Part shown: positions 24,510-33,835 of the stretch, in pieces
Numbering within the stretch: position 1 is the stretch's first letter
Layout of the letters: each line of letters begins with the position of its first letter
Assembly: GCF_000230695.2 (NCBI RefSeq)
Contig: NC_020541.1
Coordinates: forward strand, 3,286,001 to 3,350,000
Reading direction: 5' to 3'
DNA: 64,000 bases
From: Rhodanobacter denitrificans
GTDB lineage: Bacteria > Pseudomonadota > Gammaproteobacteria > Xanthomonadales > Rhodanobacteraceae
Notes under the pieces: model-generated
Database searches by the model: none
What the model saw: only the letters and a program-made list of their open reading frames with translations
Told to the model about the DNA's origin: nothing
Made by a program: the position numbers and the translations under genes

Positions 24510-26198
24510 TCACCCGCCACCTTGCAGGCGGGCGGCCAGGTCGAGCACGCGCGGGTTGGAAGGGGACAGCTTGCGCGCGCGTTCCAGCGACTGGCTGGCG
24601 CCGATGCGGTCGCCGCGCGCCAGCTGCTGCTCGGCCTGGTCCAGCCACGCGCCGGCCAGCCGGTTGCCCAGCGCGCCCAGCGCGGCGTCGCCCGGCGCCA
24701 GCTCGGCCAGGTTGGCCAGCATGTCGCCGGCCTTGCCCAGGTTGCCGGCGGCGAGCGCCCGGTCGAACTGCTGCTCGACCTGGCGGGGCAAGGCCTGCAG
24801 GCCCTGCAGTGCCGCCGCGCTGTTGCCGTCGATCGCCAGCGCGCTGCGGTAGAGGTCGTAGGCGCAGTCGCCGGGCGGCATCATGATGTCGCCGTTGTTG
24901 GTGGCCGTCTGCGCGCGCAGCACCAGCTGCGCCACCGCCGCGCTCTGCTGTGGCGTCACGCTGGGCGGGGCGACCGGCATCGATGCGTTGTCCGCGCCGG
25001 CGGGTGCAGCCGGCGCCGCCGGCGTCCGCTCCAGCCGCGCGCGTGCGGCGGCAAGATCGGCCGATTTCGGCGCCAGCGCGGCTGCCTGGTCGAGCAGCTT
25101 CGCCGCCTGTGCGGCGTCGCCGTCATCGAGCGCGGCGCTCGCCTGCACGGTCAGCGCCTGCGCCACCTTGCCGAGGCCGGCGTGCGCCTGCGCGTTGTCC
25201 GGGTCGAGCTTGAGCGCGGCCTGGAAGTGGACCAGCGCGGTGTCGTCGCCATCGCCGGCGATGCGGCCGGCGCGCAGCGCGTCCTGGCCGGCTTTCAGCG
25301 CCGCCTCCAGTGCGCTGCTGTCCTGCCGGCGCGCCTGCGCCTGCAGCGCGCGCAGCGCCGGCAGCGCGCCGTTGTTCGGCTGCAGCGCGGCCAGCTGCTC
25401 GATGCGCGCATCGGCCGTGGCGGCGTCCTTCGCGTCCAGCGCCGCGCGCGCCTGTACCGCCAGCGCGTAGCCGACCTGGTCCAGTCCGTGCGCGGCCACC
25501 GCATTGTCGGGATCGGCGCGCAGCACGCGCTGGTACAGCGCGCCGGCCCCGTCGGGGCCATCCAGCTTGCCGGCGGCCAGCGCCTGCTGCGCCTGGTCGA
25601 CCAGGTCCACCGTGTGCACCTGCGCGGCGCGGGCGGCAGCGATCGCACGATCGAGCCGGTCGATGTCGCTGCCGCCGCCGAGCAGTTCGCGGGCGACCGT
25701 GGCCTGCTGCGCGGCCTGCGCCAGCTGGCCAGCCTGCAGTGCGGCGTCGGCCTGTGCCAGCATGGCCTGGCCGACCTGGCGCAGGCCGTCGCGGGCGCGG
25801 TCGTTGTCCGGTTCCAGCGCCACCGCAGCCTGGAACAGCTCGCGTGCGCTGCTGCCGTCCTGGCCGTCCAGACGGCCATCCTGCAAGGCCTGCTGCGCCT
25901 GCGCCAGCACCGTGTTGAAATCGGTGCGCGGCAGCATGCCGCGCAGGCGATTCTGGTTGAGCCAGAGCCCACCGGCCAGCGCGAGCACCAGCAGCAAGAG
26001 CAGGACAAGCCAGCCGCGGCGGCGCTTGCGCCGCGGCGCGGCGGTCGCCCGGCCATGCGGACGGCGCGGCTCGACCGCGATCTGCGGCAGGCCGTCCGCG
26101 GCCGGCGCGGGCGGGGCATCCAGCCGATCGAGGTCGCCCAGGGTGGGCTCGGTGCGAACCGGTGGATGTGCGTCGTGCTGGTCTCGGCGTCCGCTCAT
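24510..26198 (-). CDS. Single-pass membrane protein with many TPR-like repeats
   Basis: A 562-residue protein. A Pro/Arg-rich cytoplasmic N-terminus (about 60 residues) is followed by a stretch RRRKR and one membrane helix (GWLVLLLLLVLALAGGLWL). The rest is almost pure alpha-helical Ala-rich repeats with LxPDNxxAxxGL units, such as AALKLDPDNAQAHAGLGKVA, typical of tetratricopeptide repeats. It probably scaffolds an envelope complex; the partner is unknown. It lies between relA and the epimerase gene. Coiled-coil-like Ala/Gln content makes homology beyond TPR hard to judge. Confidence 0.75.
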   Translation of the reverse strand: MSGRRDQHDAHPPVRTEPTLGDLDRLDAPPAPAADGLPQIAVEPRRPHGRATAAPRRKRRRGWLVLLLLLVLALAGGLWLNQNRLRGMLPRTDFNTVLAQAQQALQDGRLDGQDGSSARELFQAAVALEPDNDRARDGLRQVGQAMLAQADAALQAGQLAQAAQQATVARELLGGGSDIDRLDRAIAAARAAQVHTVDLVDQAQQALAAGKLDGPDGAGALYQRVLRADPDNAVAAHGLDQVGYALAVQARAALDAKDAATADARIEQLAALQPNNGALPALRALQAQARRQDSSALEAALKAGQDALRAGRIAGDGDDTALVHFQAALKLDPDNAQAHAGLGKVAQALTVQASAALDDGDAAQAAKLLDQAAALAPKSADLAAARARLERTPAAPAAPAGADNASMPVAPPSVTPQQSAAVAQLVLRAQTATNNGDIMMPPGDCAYDLYRSALAIDGNSAAALQGLQALPRQVEQQFDRALAAGNLGKAGDMLANLAELAPGDAALGALGNRLAGAWLDQAEQQLARGDRIGASQSLERARKLSPSNPRVLDLAARLQGGG

Positions 26199-26284
26199 GG
26201 TCCATGGCTGTGAAGGCTGTCGCTGCAGCTTAGCATCGGGCCGCCAGCCGCCGTTCCGCCCGCCGGCCGGCATTGCGCGGTCAT

Positions 26285-28417
26285 TCAGCCGGTACCGACC
26301 CGGCGCACGTCGAGCACGTTCGGCAGCGCCAGCAGCTTGCCGAGCAGGGTCGACAGCTGTTCGAAATCGCGCACGCGCAGGGTGAAGCGCATCTCCACCT
26401 CGCCGGTGTGCACGAACAGCCGGCTGGACGAGGCGATGATGTGGGTGCCGGCGTTGCTGACCACGCTGGTGACGTCCTTCTGCAGGCCCTTGCGGTCGTA
26501 GCCGCGCAGCTCGATGTCGACCTCGTAGGCCTGTGCCGTGGCGCTGCCCCAGCTCACTTCGATCACCCGGTCCGGATCGCGCCGGGCCAGCCGCGCCAGG
26601 CTGCCGCAGTCGGCGCGATGCACCGACACGCCGCGGCCCTTGGTGACGAAGCCGCGCACCGGGTCGCCGGGCAGCGGCTGGCAGCAGCGCGCCAGCGTGG
26701 TCAGCAGGTTGCCGATGCCTTCGATGCGCAGCGCGCTGTGGTCGAGCGTGGCATGGCGCGAGGCCACCGGCGCACTCGACTGGGTGACCACAGGCTCCGC
26801 CGGCTGCGCCGCTTCCTGCAGCACGCGGGCGATCTGGCCGGGAGTGACCTCGCCCAGCGCCAGCGCCACCAGCAACTCGTCGTGGTTCTTCAGGTGGAAG
26901 TGCGCCGGCAGTTTGCCCACGTCGGCGTTCGACAGCGCCAGGCGCTTCAGTTCGCGCTCGAACATGCCGCGACCGACCGCGAGGTTGGCGTCGTGGGCGA
27001 TCTTGCGGAACCACGCGCGCACCTTCTCTTTCGCCCGCGCCGTGTTGAGGTAGCCGTGGTGCGGCGACAGCCAGTCGCGGCTGGGCTCGGCCAGCTTGCC
27101 GGTGAGGATCTCCACGCGGTCGCCGCTCTGCGGCTGGAAGGTCAGCGGCACGATGCGGCCGTTGACCTTGGCGCCGCGGCAGCGGTGGCCGACCTCGGTG
27201 TGCACCAGATAGGCGAAGTCCAGCACGGTGGCGCCGCGCGCCAGGTCGAACACCTCGCCCTTCGGGGTGAGCAGGTAGACGCGGTCTTCCAGCAGCTCGG
27301 TCTGCAGCTCGGCGGCAAGCGCGCTGTCGTCCTCGCCGCGCGGCTCCAGCAGCTTGCGCATCCAGGCGATCTTCGCCTCGAACTCGGCGTCGGCGCTGCC
27401 GCCTTCCTTGTAGCGCCAGTGCGCGGCCACGCCCAATTCGTTCGCCCGGTGCATGGCGTGGGTGCGGATCTGCACTTCCAGGGTCTTGCCCTGCGGCCCG
27501 ATCACCGCGGTGTGCAGCGACTGGTAGCCGTTCGCCTTGGGCCGCGCGATGTAATCGTCGAACTCGCCCGGCAGGTGCGGCCACAGCGCGTGCACCACGC
27601 CCAGCGCGGCGTAGCAGTCGGTGATGTTGTCCACCAGCACGCGCACCGCGCGGATGTCGTACAGGTCGGAGAAGTCCAGCGACTTGCGCTGCATCTTCTT
27701 CCAGATCGAATAGATGTGCTTGGGTCGCCCGGCCAGCTCGGCCTGGATGCCGGCCGCCTCAAGCGCACGCTGCAGCTCGGCCAGCGAGTCGCGGATGAAT
27801 GCCTCGCGGTCGGCGCGGCGCTCGTCGAGCAGGTTGGCGATGCGCCGGTAGGTGTCCGGCTGCAGGTAGCGGAACGCCAGGTCTTCCAGCTCCCACTTCA
27901 GCTGCCAGATGCCGAGCCGGTTCGCCAGCGGCGCATGGATGTCGCGGGTGAGCCGGGCCAGCGCCTGCCGCTCGCCTTCAGGCAGCGCCGGTGCCGCGCG
28001 CATGCGCGCCAGCTGCCGCGCCAGCAGCACGAACACCACGCGCAGGTCACGCACGATCGCCAGCAGCAGCCGTCGCAGGCCCTCGGCCGCGCCCTGCGGC
28101 GGCCGCTGCGCATGCAGCGCCCACACCCGCTCGGCCGCCTGCTGCCCGTCGACCAGGCGCTGCAGTTCGGCCGGCAACGCCGCGCGGCGCTCCGCCCACA
28201 GCGCGGGATCGATCCGGGCCAGCTCGAACCACAGCGCGGCCGCCTGGGTCTGCGCGTCGCAGCCGAGCATGCTGAGCAGCTCCAGCACGTCGGCGCAGCC
28301 GGCCTGGTCCACTGCGCGGGTGGCGCAGGCCTCCAGCGCGTCGGCCAGCAGCGGCGGCAACGCGCCGGCGCGTTCGCGCCAGCGGGACAGAGGGGGCGGT
28401 TCGACGATCGGGGCCAT
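26285..28417 (-). CDS. relA: (p)ppGpp synthetase I RelA
   Basis: A 710-residue RelA/SpoT-type protein. The synthetase core has YSIWKKMQRK, DLYDIRAVRVLVD and ARPKANGYQSLHTAVIGPQG. TGS (VYLLTPKGEVFDL) and ACT domains (VEMRFTLRVRDFEQLSTLL) follow. The N-terminal hydrolase region lacks an HD motif (RDLRVVFVLLARQLARMR in its place), so it should be a monofunctional ribosome-associated synthetase as in E. coli RelA. A SpoT copy is expected elsewhere. Confidence 0.94.
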   Translation of the reverse strand: MAPIVEPPPLSRWRERAGALPPLLADALEACATRAVDQAGCADVLELLSMLGCDAQTQAAALWFELARIDPALWAERRAALPAELQRLVDGQQAAERVWALHAQRPPQGAAEGLRRLLLAIVRDLRVVFVLLARQLARMRAAPALPEGERQALARLTRDIHAPLANRLGIWQLKWELEDLAFRYLQPDTYRRIANLLDERRADREAFIRDSLAELQRALEAAGIQAELAGRPKHIYSIWKKMQRKSLDFSDLYDIRAVRVLVDNITDCYAALGVVHALWPHLPGEFDDYIARPKANGYQSLHTAVIGPQGKTLEVQIRTHAMHRANELGVAAHWRYKEGGSADAEFEAKIAWMRKLLEPRGEDDSALAAELQTELLEDRVYLLTPKGEVFDLARGATVLDFAYLVHTEVGHRCRGAKVNGRIVPLTFQPQSGDRVEILTGKLAEPSRDWLSPHHGYLNTARAKEKVRAWFRKIAHDANLAVGRGMFERELKRLALSNADVGKLPAHFHLKNHDELLVALALGEVTPGQIARVLQEAAQPAEPVVTQSSAPVASRHATLDHSALRIEGIGNLLTTLARCCQPLPGDPVRGFVTKGRGVSVHRADCGSLARLARRDPDRVIEVSWGSATAQAYEVDIELRGYDRKGLQKDVTSVVSNAGTHIIASSSRLFVHTGEVEMRFTLRVRDFEQLSTLLGKLLALPNVLDVRRVGTG

Positions 28418-28567
28418 GGGCAGTCAGCTCGGGTCTTGCCCTGCCATGGTAGCCGCTGCCGGGGCGTGCCGGCCGCGCTGCGCGCGAATCGCCGCGTGCC
28501 CCTTGGCGGCAGGCCAGCCTGCCGCGCAGAATCAGCGCTTCCGTTCCGTTGCCCCGAGGATGCACCC

Positions 28568-29047
28568 ATGTCGATCCGCCCCCACCACCTGACCTTGCCG
28601 CTGCTGCTGGCGCTGTCGCTGGGCTGCCTGTCCGCGCAGGCGCAGCAGGCCAACGGCCTGCAACAGCGCATGAGCGCCGCCGAATTCAAGGCCGCCGGGC
28701 TGGACAAGCTGTCGACGCAGGAGTTGCAGAACCTCGACGACTGGCTGCGCCAGCACGGCAAGACCACTACCAAGATGGTCGACACCAGCGGCCAGCCGGT
28801 GTTCTACGAACCGAAGCAGAAGCGCAGCAAGTTCAACGCCCGCCTGGTCGGCCATTTCAGCGGCTGGCACGGCCACGACGAATTCACCCTGGACAATGGC
28901 CAGTCGTGGAAGCAGATCGGCTCGGATGCGCCCGTCTGCATGAGCGCCGACAACCCGGCAGTCAAGGTCAAGCCGTCGCTGTTCGACAGCTGGCTGATGT
29001 ACGTGGACGGCTGCAACGGCAGCGTGCACGTGCGGCGGACGCGCTGA
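28568..29047 (+). CDS. Secreted protein of unknown function
   Basis: A 159-residue exported protein. The signal peptide ends in LSAQA-QQ. The N-terminal part has AEFKAAGLDKLSTQELQNLDDWL, a helical motif common to small periplasmic Xanthomonadales proteins. The C-terminal part has FNARLVGHFSGWHGHDEFTL and two cysteines (APVCMSAD, YVDGCNGS) that could pair, and looks like a small beta domain. GAGG lies about nine bases before the ATG. It is convergent with hrpA (21 bases between stops). No function is assigned. Confidence 0.75.
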   Translation: MSIRPHHLTLPLLLALSLGCLSAQAQQANGLQQRMSAAEFKAAGLDKLSTQELQNLDDWLRQHGKTTTKMVDTSGQPVFYEPKQKRSKFNARLVGHFSGWHGHDEFTLDNGQSWKQIGSDAPVCMSADNPAVKVKPSLFDSWLMYVDGCNGSVHVRRTR

Positions 29048-29067
29048 GCGGCCGAAATCACCCGCTC

Positions 29068-32000
29068 TCAACCCAGCGCCGCCAGTGCCTTCGCCAACCG
29101 TTTCGGCGACACCGGCTCGGCGGTCTTCAGCTCCTGCGCGAACAGCGATACGCGCCACTCCTCGATCAGCCAGCGCAGCTCGGCCAGCGCCGCGGGATCG
29201 GTGCCGACCGCGCGCTGCTGCAGGTACGCGCGCCAGTACGGCAGCACCTGCAGCAGGCGCTGCTGGTCCTTCGCCGGGTCCTGGCGCAGCCGCTCGCCGC
29301 GCAGGCGCATCGCTTTCAGGTAACGCGGGTAATGCGCCAGCCTCGCCAGCGGCAGGTCGCGCAGGAAACCGGGCACGAGCAGTGCGTCGAACTGTTCGCG
29401 CAGGTCGTCGTAGCTGGCGCGGGCGAAGCCCAGCAGCGGCGGCTCCAGCCACGGTTTCAGCTCGGCCTGCGCTTCGACCACCGGTTCTGCCAGCTTCAGC
29501 CGCTCGACGCCGGCGCCGAACAGTTCGCGCGCGCACTGCGTGCGCAGCGCCTCGAACGCGCCGGCGCTGCGCACGTCCAGTTCATGGCGTCCCAGCAGGT
29601 CGGCGAAGCCGCCTTCGAGCAGGTCCTCGCGCAGGCTGTCCACGCCGCCCAGCGGCGCGTACTTCAAGGCCAATGCGTTGCCGATCGGCAATCGCCGGCG
29701 CGCCTGCTTCGCCTCGGCGGCCAGCGCGTTGCGCAGCAGGCGCACCACGCCGCCGGCATGCGCCGCGCGCGCCTCGTCGGCGCGCTCGAACACGCGCAGC
29801 GCCACCGTCTCGCCGAGGTCGACCAGCGCAGGGAACGCGGCGAGGCCGCCATCGGAACGCACCTGTGCGGGGATCGCCTCGAAATCCCAGTGAGCCACGT
29901 CCTCGCGGGTCAGCTCGATGTCGGTCTTGCGCGAGAACGCCTCGCGCGCCTGGCCTTCCCACTGGCCACGCAAGGCGGCGAGGTCGCGGCCGCTGGCCAG
30001 GGTCTTGCCGCGCTCGTCGTGCAGGCGATAACGCATCAGGAAGTGTGGCGACAGTTCGACGCCGGCGAATTCGCCGGCAGTGATGTCGACGCCGGTGGTG
30101 CGTTTCAGGAACGCAGCCAGCGCCTTCGCCAGCGGCTCGTCGCGCGGCGATTCGGCTTCGACGAAGGCGCGCGCGAAATCCGGCGCCGGCACGAAGTTGC
30201 GGCGCAAGGCTTTCGGCAGGCCGCGGATCAACTCGGCCACCTTGTCGGCGAGCAGGCCAGGCACCAGCCATTCGCAGCGGGCGGACGGCAGCGCGTTCAA
30301 CATCGCCAGCGGCAGCTGCAGGGTGACGCCGTCGGCTTCGTCGCCGGGGACGAAGCGGTATTCGAGTTTGTACCTCTGCGGTGGAATCTCCAGCACCGCG
30401 GGGAACGCCTTCGCATCCAGCCCGGTGCCGCCGGCCAGCACGTCGTCCAGCGACCAGCGCAGCGCCGCCTGTTCGGCCGGGCGGGCCTTGCGATACCACG
30501 CGTCCAGCGCGCGACTGCTGGCGATGTCTTGCGGCAGCTTGCCCTCGAAGAACGCGACCAGCTGGTCCTCGTGGCGGATCAGACCCTCGCGGCGCTGCTT
30601 CGCCTCGATGCCCAGCGCCTCTTCCAGCACGCGCTGGTTGGCGCGCACGAAATCCGCCTTGGTGTCGATGTCGCCGCGTACCAGCGCCTCGCGCAGGAAG
30701 ATCGCATGGGCCAGCGCCGGGTCCTGCGCCTGGAACGTGACCGGCCGCTTCTCCACCAGCACCAGCCCGAACAGGCTGACCTGCTCGTACGCCACCACGC
30801 AGCCGCGCTTCCTCGACCAGTGCGGGTCGCGGCAATGCGTGCGCAGCAGATGCGCTGCCTGCTGCTCGATCCACGAGGGCTCGACCCGCGCATTCATCAT
30901 GCCCCATACGCGCCCGCCCACGTCGAGGATCTGCGCGCTGAAGACCCAGTTCGGCGGCGCCTTGGCCAGCGCCGAACCGGGGAAGACCTGGAACTTGCGT
31001 TCGCGCGTGCTCTGGTAGATACCCTTCTCGTCCTTGCGGCCGACCTGGGTGGGCAGGCCGGCGAGCAGGGAGCGATGGATGGATTCGTAAAGGCGATCGG
31101 CATCGCTCTCGCTCCCTCCCCTGCTCGCCCCACGGGGACTTCCTTCGGTCGCAGAGGAGGGCTGGGCTGGGGTTCGCTTTTGATCCTGTGCCGCGACGCG
31201 AAGAGCTTTACCCCCTCCCAACCTCCCCCTGCCAGCAGGGGGAGGAGCAGAACGTGCTTCGTCACGAGCGGGAATCTGCGCTTCCAGCTTCCACCCCAGT
31301 TCCTCCACCACCAGCAGCAGCTGCCGGTGCAGCTCGCGCCACTCGCGCATGCGCATGAAGCTGAGGAAGTGCCGCGCGCACCAGTCGCGCAGTTTCGACT
31401 GGGTCAGTTCCTCGTGCGCGTCGTGATAGGCGCGCCACAGGTTCAGCACGCCGACGAAATCGGACTTCGGATCGGCGAACACGGCATGCGCGGCGTCGGC
31501 CTGCTGGCGCGCATCGCCGGGGCGCTCGCGCGGATCCTGGATGCTGAGGAAGGAGACGATGGTGAGCAGCTCGCGCAAGGCGTGCAGCTGCTCGCCCTCG
31601 ACCAGCATGCGCGCCAGCTGCACGTCGATCGGCAGCCGCGCTAGCGTGCGGCCGATCGCGGTGAGTTGGCGCGTCTCGTCGATCGCGGAAATCTCGCTGA
31701 GCCGGCGGAAGCCGTCGGCGACCACGCGCGGGTCGGGCGCCTCCAGGAACGGGAACTCGTCGACCTCGCCCAGCTTCAGCGCCAGCATGCGCAGGATCAC
31801 GTTGGCCAGCGACGAGCGCAGCAATTCCGGATCGGTGAACGCGGCGCGGCCGGCGAAATCGGCTTCGTCGTACAGTCGGTAGCAGACGCCCGGCCCCACC
31901 CGACCGCAACGGCCCTTGCGCTGATCGGCCGCCGCCTGCGAGATCGGCTCCACGTGCAGCCGCTCGAGCTGGCTGCGCTGGCTGTAGCGCTTCACCCGCG

Positions 32001-33138
32001 CCGTGCCGGTATCGATCACGTAGCGGATGCGCGGCACGGTCAGCGAGGTTTCGGCCACGTTGGTGGCCAGCACCACGCGGCGCTTCACGCCGGGCTTGAA
32101 CACACGGTCCTGGTCGCCGGCGGAGAGCCGCGCGTACAGCGGCATGATCTCGGTCTCGCGGTATTGCCGGCGCGACAGCAACTGGTGCGCGTCGCGGATC
32201 TCGCGCTCGCCGGGCAGGAAGATCAGCACGTCGCCGCGCGGATCGTCGTGGGTGATTTCGTCGAGCACCGCAGCGATGTGTTCGGCACTGCCCTGCTGCA
32301 TGTCCTTGCTGCGGCCCTGCCGCGCGGCGATCTCGTCCAGCGAGCGCCAGCGCAGCTCGACCGGGTACGCGCGCCCCTCCACTTCCACCACCGGCGCGCC
32401 GTCGAAGTGTTCGGCAAAGCGCGCCGTATCGATCGTCGCCGAGGTGACGATGATCTTGAGGTCGGGACGCCTTGCAGCGAGCCGCTTCAGATAACCGAGC
32501 AGGAAGTCGATGTTGAGGCTGCGCTCGTGTGCCTCGTCGATGATCAGGGTGTCATAGGTGCTCAGCCACGGGTCGCCCTGGGTCTCGGCGAGCAGGATGC
32601 CGTCGGTCATGAACTTCACCAGGCTGCGCTCGGAGACCTGGTCGTTGAAGCGCACCTGGAAACCCACGATGTCGCCGACCTGTGTGCCCAGCTCCTCCGC
32701 CACGCGGCGCGCCACCGAGCGTGCGGCCAGCCGGCGCGGCTGGGTACAGCCGATCATGCCGGCCTCGCCGCGGCCGGCGGCCAGGCACAGCTTGGGCAGC
32801 TGGGTGGTCTTGCCCGAACCGGTCTCGCCGGCGATCACCACCACCTGGTGTTCGCGGATCAGCCTGGCGATGTCCTCGCCGCGCGCGCTGATCGGCAGCG
32901 ATGCGTCCAGCCGGATCGGCGGTTTGGCCGCGGCGCGGGCGCGGCGTTTGGCCGCCGAGCGCTCGATATCCGCGCGCAGTGACGCCAGCTTGTTCTCGTC
33001 GGGGCGACGCGACAGCCCACGCCAGCGACCCAGCAGGCGACCGAAGTCGCGGCTGCACACCGTCTCCAGTTGCCGGCGCAGCTCGCGCAGGCCGGGGTCG
33101 GCGGCGGGATCGGAGGTGGGCGGGCGGGTGTCGTTCAT
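29068..33138 (-). CDS. hrpA: ATP-dependent RNA helicase HrpA (DEAH box)
   Basis: A 1356-residue DEAH helicase. Walker A is GETGSGKTT (residues 104-112), the DEAH box is at 201-204, SAT follows in VTSATID, and QRKGRCGRVGPG is motif VI. HA2, OB-fold and the long HrpA-specific C-terminal region (DUF3418) follow. In E. coli it resolves stalled or collided ribosomes on mRNA. Residues about 625-678 form a low-complexity Pro/Gly/Arg-rich insert encoded by an intergenic-type repeat that happens to stay in frame. ATG 33138 is preferred to the upstream in-frame start. Confidence 0.94.
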   Translation of the reverse strand: MNDTRPPTSDPAADPGLRELRRQLETVCSRDFGRLLGRWRGLSRRPDENKLASLRADIERSAAKRRARAAAKPPIRLDASLPISARGEDIARLIREHQVVVIAGETGSGKTTQLPKLCLAAGRGEAGMIGCTQPRRLAARSVARRVAEELGTQVGDIVGFQVRFNDQVSERSLVKFMTDGILLAETQGDPWLSTYDTLIIDEAHERSLNIDFLLGYLKRLAARRPDLKIIVTSATIDTARFAEHFDGAPVVEVEGRAYPVELRWRSLDEIAARQGRSKDMQQGSAEHIAAVLDEITHDDPRGDVLIFLPGEREIRDAHQLLSRRQYRETEIMPLYARLSAGDQDRVFKPGVKRRVVLATNVAETSLTVPRIRYVIDTGTARVKRYSQRSQLERLHVEPISQAAADQRKGRCGRVGPGVCYRLYDEADFAGRAAFTDPELLRSSLANVILRMLALKLGEVDEFPFLEAPDPRVVADGFRRLSEISAIDETRQLTAIGRTLARLPIDVQLARMLVEGEQLHALRELLTIVSFLSIQDPRERPGDARQQADAAHAVFADPKSDFVGVLNLWRAYHDAHEELTQSKLRDWCARHFLSFMRMREWRELHRQLLLVVEELGWKLEAQIPARDEARSAPPPAGRGRLGGGKALRVAAQDQKRTPAQPSSATEGSPRGASRGGSESDADRLYESIHRSLLAGLPTQVGRKDEKGIYQSTRERKFQVFPGSALAKAPPNWVFSAQILDVGGRVWGMMNARVEPSWIEQQAAHLLRTHCRDPHWSRKRGCVVAYEQVSLFGLVLVEKRPVTFQAQDPALAHAIFLREALVRGDIDTKADFVRANQRVLEEALGIEAKQRREGLIRHEDQLVAFFEGKLPQDIASSRALDAWYRKARPAEQAALRWSLDDVLAGGTGLDAKAFPAVLEIPPQRYKLEYRFVPGDEADGVTLQLPLAMLNALPSARCEWLVPGLLADKVAELIRGLPKALRRNFVPAPDFARAFVEAESPRDEPLAKALAAFLKRTTGVDITAGEFAGVELSPHFLMRYRLHDERGKTLASGRDLAALRGQWEGQAREAFSRKTDIELTREDVAHWDFEAIPAQVRSDGGLAAFPALVDLGETVALRVFERADEARAAHAGGVVRLLRNALAAEAKQARRRLPIGNALALKYAPLGGVDSLREDLLEGGFADLLGRHELDVRSAGAFEALRTQCARELFGAGVERLKLAEPVVEAQAELKPWLEPPLLGFARASYDDLREQFDALLVPGFLRDLPLARLAHYPRYLKAMRLRGERLRQDPAKDQQRLLQVLPYWRAYLQQRAVGTDPAALAELRWLIEEWRVSLFAQELKTAEPVSPKRLAKALAALG
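31110..31250. repeat. Intergenic-type hairpin repeat lying in frame inside hrpA
   Basis: The segment has CTCCCTCCCCTGCTCGCCCC, then AGGAGGGCTGGGCTGGGG, then a perfect hairpin of 11-base arms (CCTCCCCCTGC, 31222-31232, against 31235-31245). Sequences of the same style (C/T-rich arm, short loop, G/A-rich arm, then GGGCTGGGG) occur in non-coding positions at 61941-61963 and 62370-62390. Here the repeat is translated as part of a linker in HrpA without breaking the frame. Confidence 0.65.
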
Positions 33139-33274
33139 TGGACCGCGAATGATAGCTGCTGGCGGCTCGCCGACCCGATAGCCGCAGACTATCGGGAACA
33201 TCCGAAGGATTCATTTCACCACCGCCGCACCACCCGTTACCTTAGTTCTATCAACTCACAGGAAGGAGCACGAC

Positions 33275-33742
33275 ATGGCCATTTCCATCGGTATCGCCAG
33301 GAAAGATCGCGAAGCGGTCGCCAAGCACCTGTCCCGGCTGCTGGCCGACACCTACTCGCTGTACCTGAAGACGCACAGCTTCCACTGGAACGTCACCGGC
33401 CCGCAGTTCAACAGCCTGCACGCCATGTTCCAGACCCAGTACAACGCACTGTGGCTGGCCGCCGACGAGGTGGCCGAGCGCATCCGCACGCTGGACGTGT
33501 TCGCGCCCGGCTCCTACAGCCAGTTCGCCAAGCTCAGCGCGATCAAGGAAGAAGCCGGCGTGCCGGAGTGGAAGGCAATGGTGGGCCAGCTGGTCGAAGG
33601 CCACGAGATCGCCGCCGCCACCGCGCGCGACGCGCTCAAGGCCGCCAATGCGGCCGGCGACGACGGCACCGCCGACATGGTCACCGGGCGCCTGAAGGAA
33701 CATGAAAAGACCGCCTGGATGCTGCGCTCGCTGCTGAAGTAA
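33275..33742 (+). CDS. dps: Dps-family ferritin-like DNA-protection protein
   Basis: A 155-residue Dps. The ferroxidase site at the dimer interface is visible as KTHSFHWNVTG and MFQTQYNALWLAADEVAERI. It oxidises and stores iron as a dodecamer and protects DNA during peroxide stress or starvation. GGAAGGAG lies seven bases before the ATG. The 136-base gap upstream is A/T-richer than average and probably holds the promoter. A strong terminator follows. Confidence 0.95.
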   Translation: MAISIGIARKDREAVAKHLSRLLADTYSLYLKTHSFHWNVTGPQFNSLHAMFQTQYNALWLAADEVAERIRTLDVFAPGSYSQFAKLSAIKEEAGVPEWKAMVGQLVEGHEIAAATARDALKAANAAGDDGTADMVTGRLKEHEKTAWMLRSLLK

Positions 33743-33761
33743 GCAGACCCATCAAACGCAT

Positions 33762-33800
33762 GAAGAAACGGCACTGCCGCGAAAGCAGTGCCGTTTCTTC
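33762..33800. terminator. Strong bidirectional terminator between dps and the M16 gene
   Basis: GAAGAAACGGCACTGC (33762-33777), a seven-base loop, and the exact complement at 33785-33800 give a 16-pair stem. The plus strand ends GTTTCTTC, and the minus strand is likewise U-rich at its 3' side. It lies between the convergent dps and M16-peptidase genes and can serve both. Confidence 0.9.
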
Positions 33801-33835
33801 ACAGGCAATGCCAGGTTACCAAGTCACTCAGCCTC

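Noticed and set aside
26199..27584. Extension of the TPR membrane-protein gene into relA
   Set aside because: The extra residues are out-of-frame relA shadow; the protein has a sensible start at 26198.
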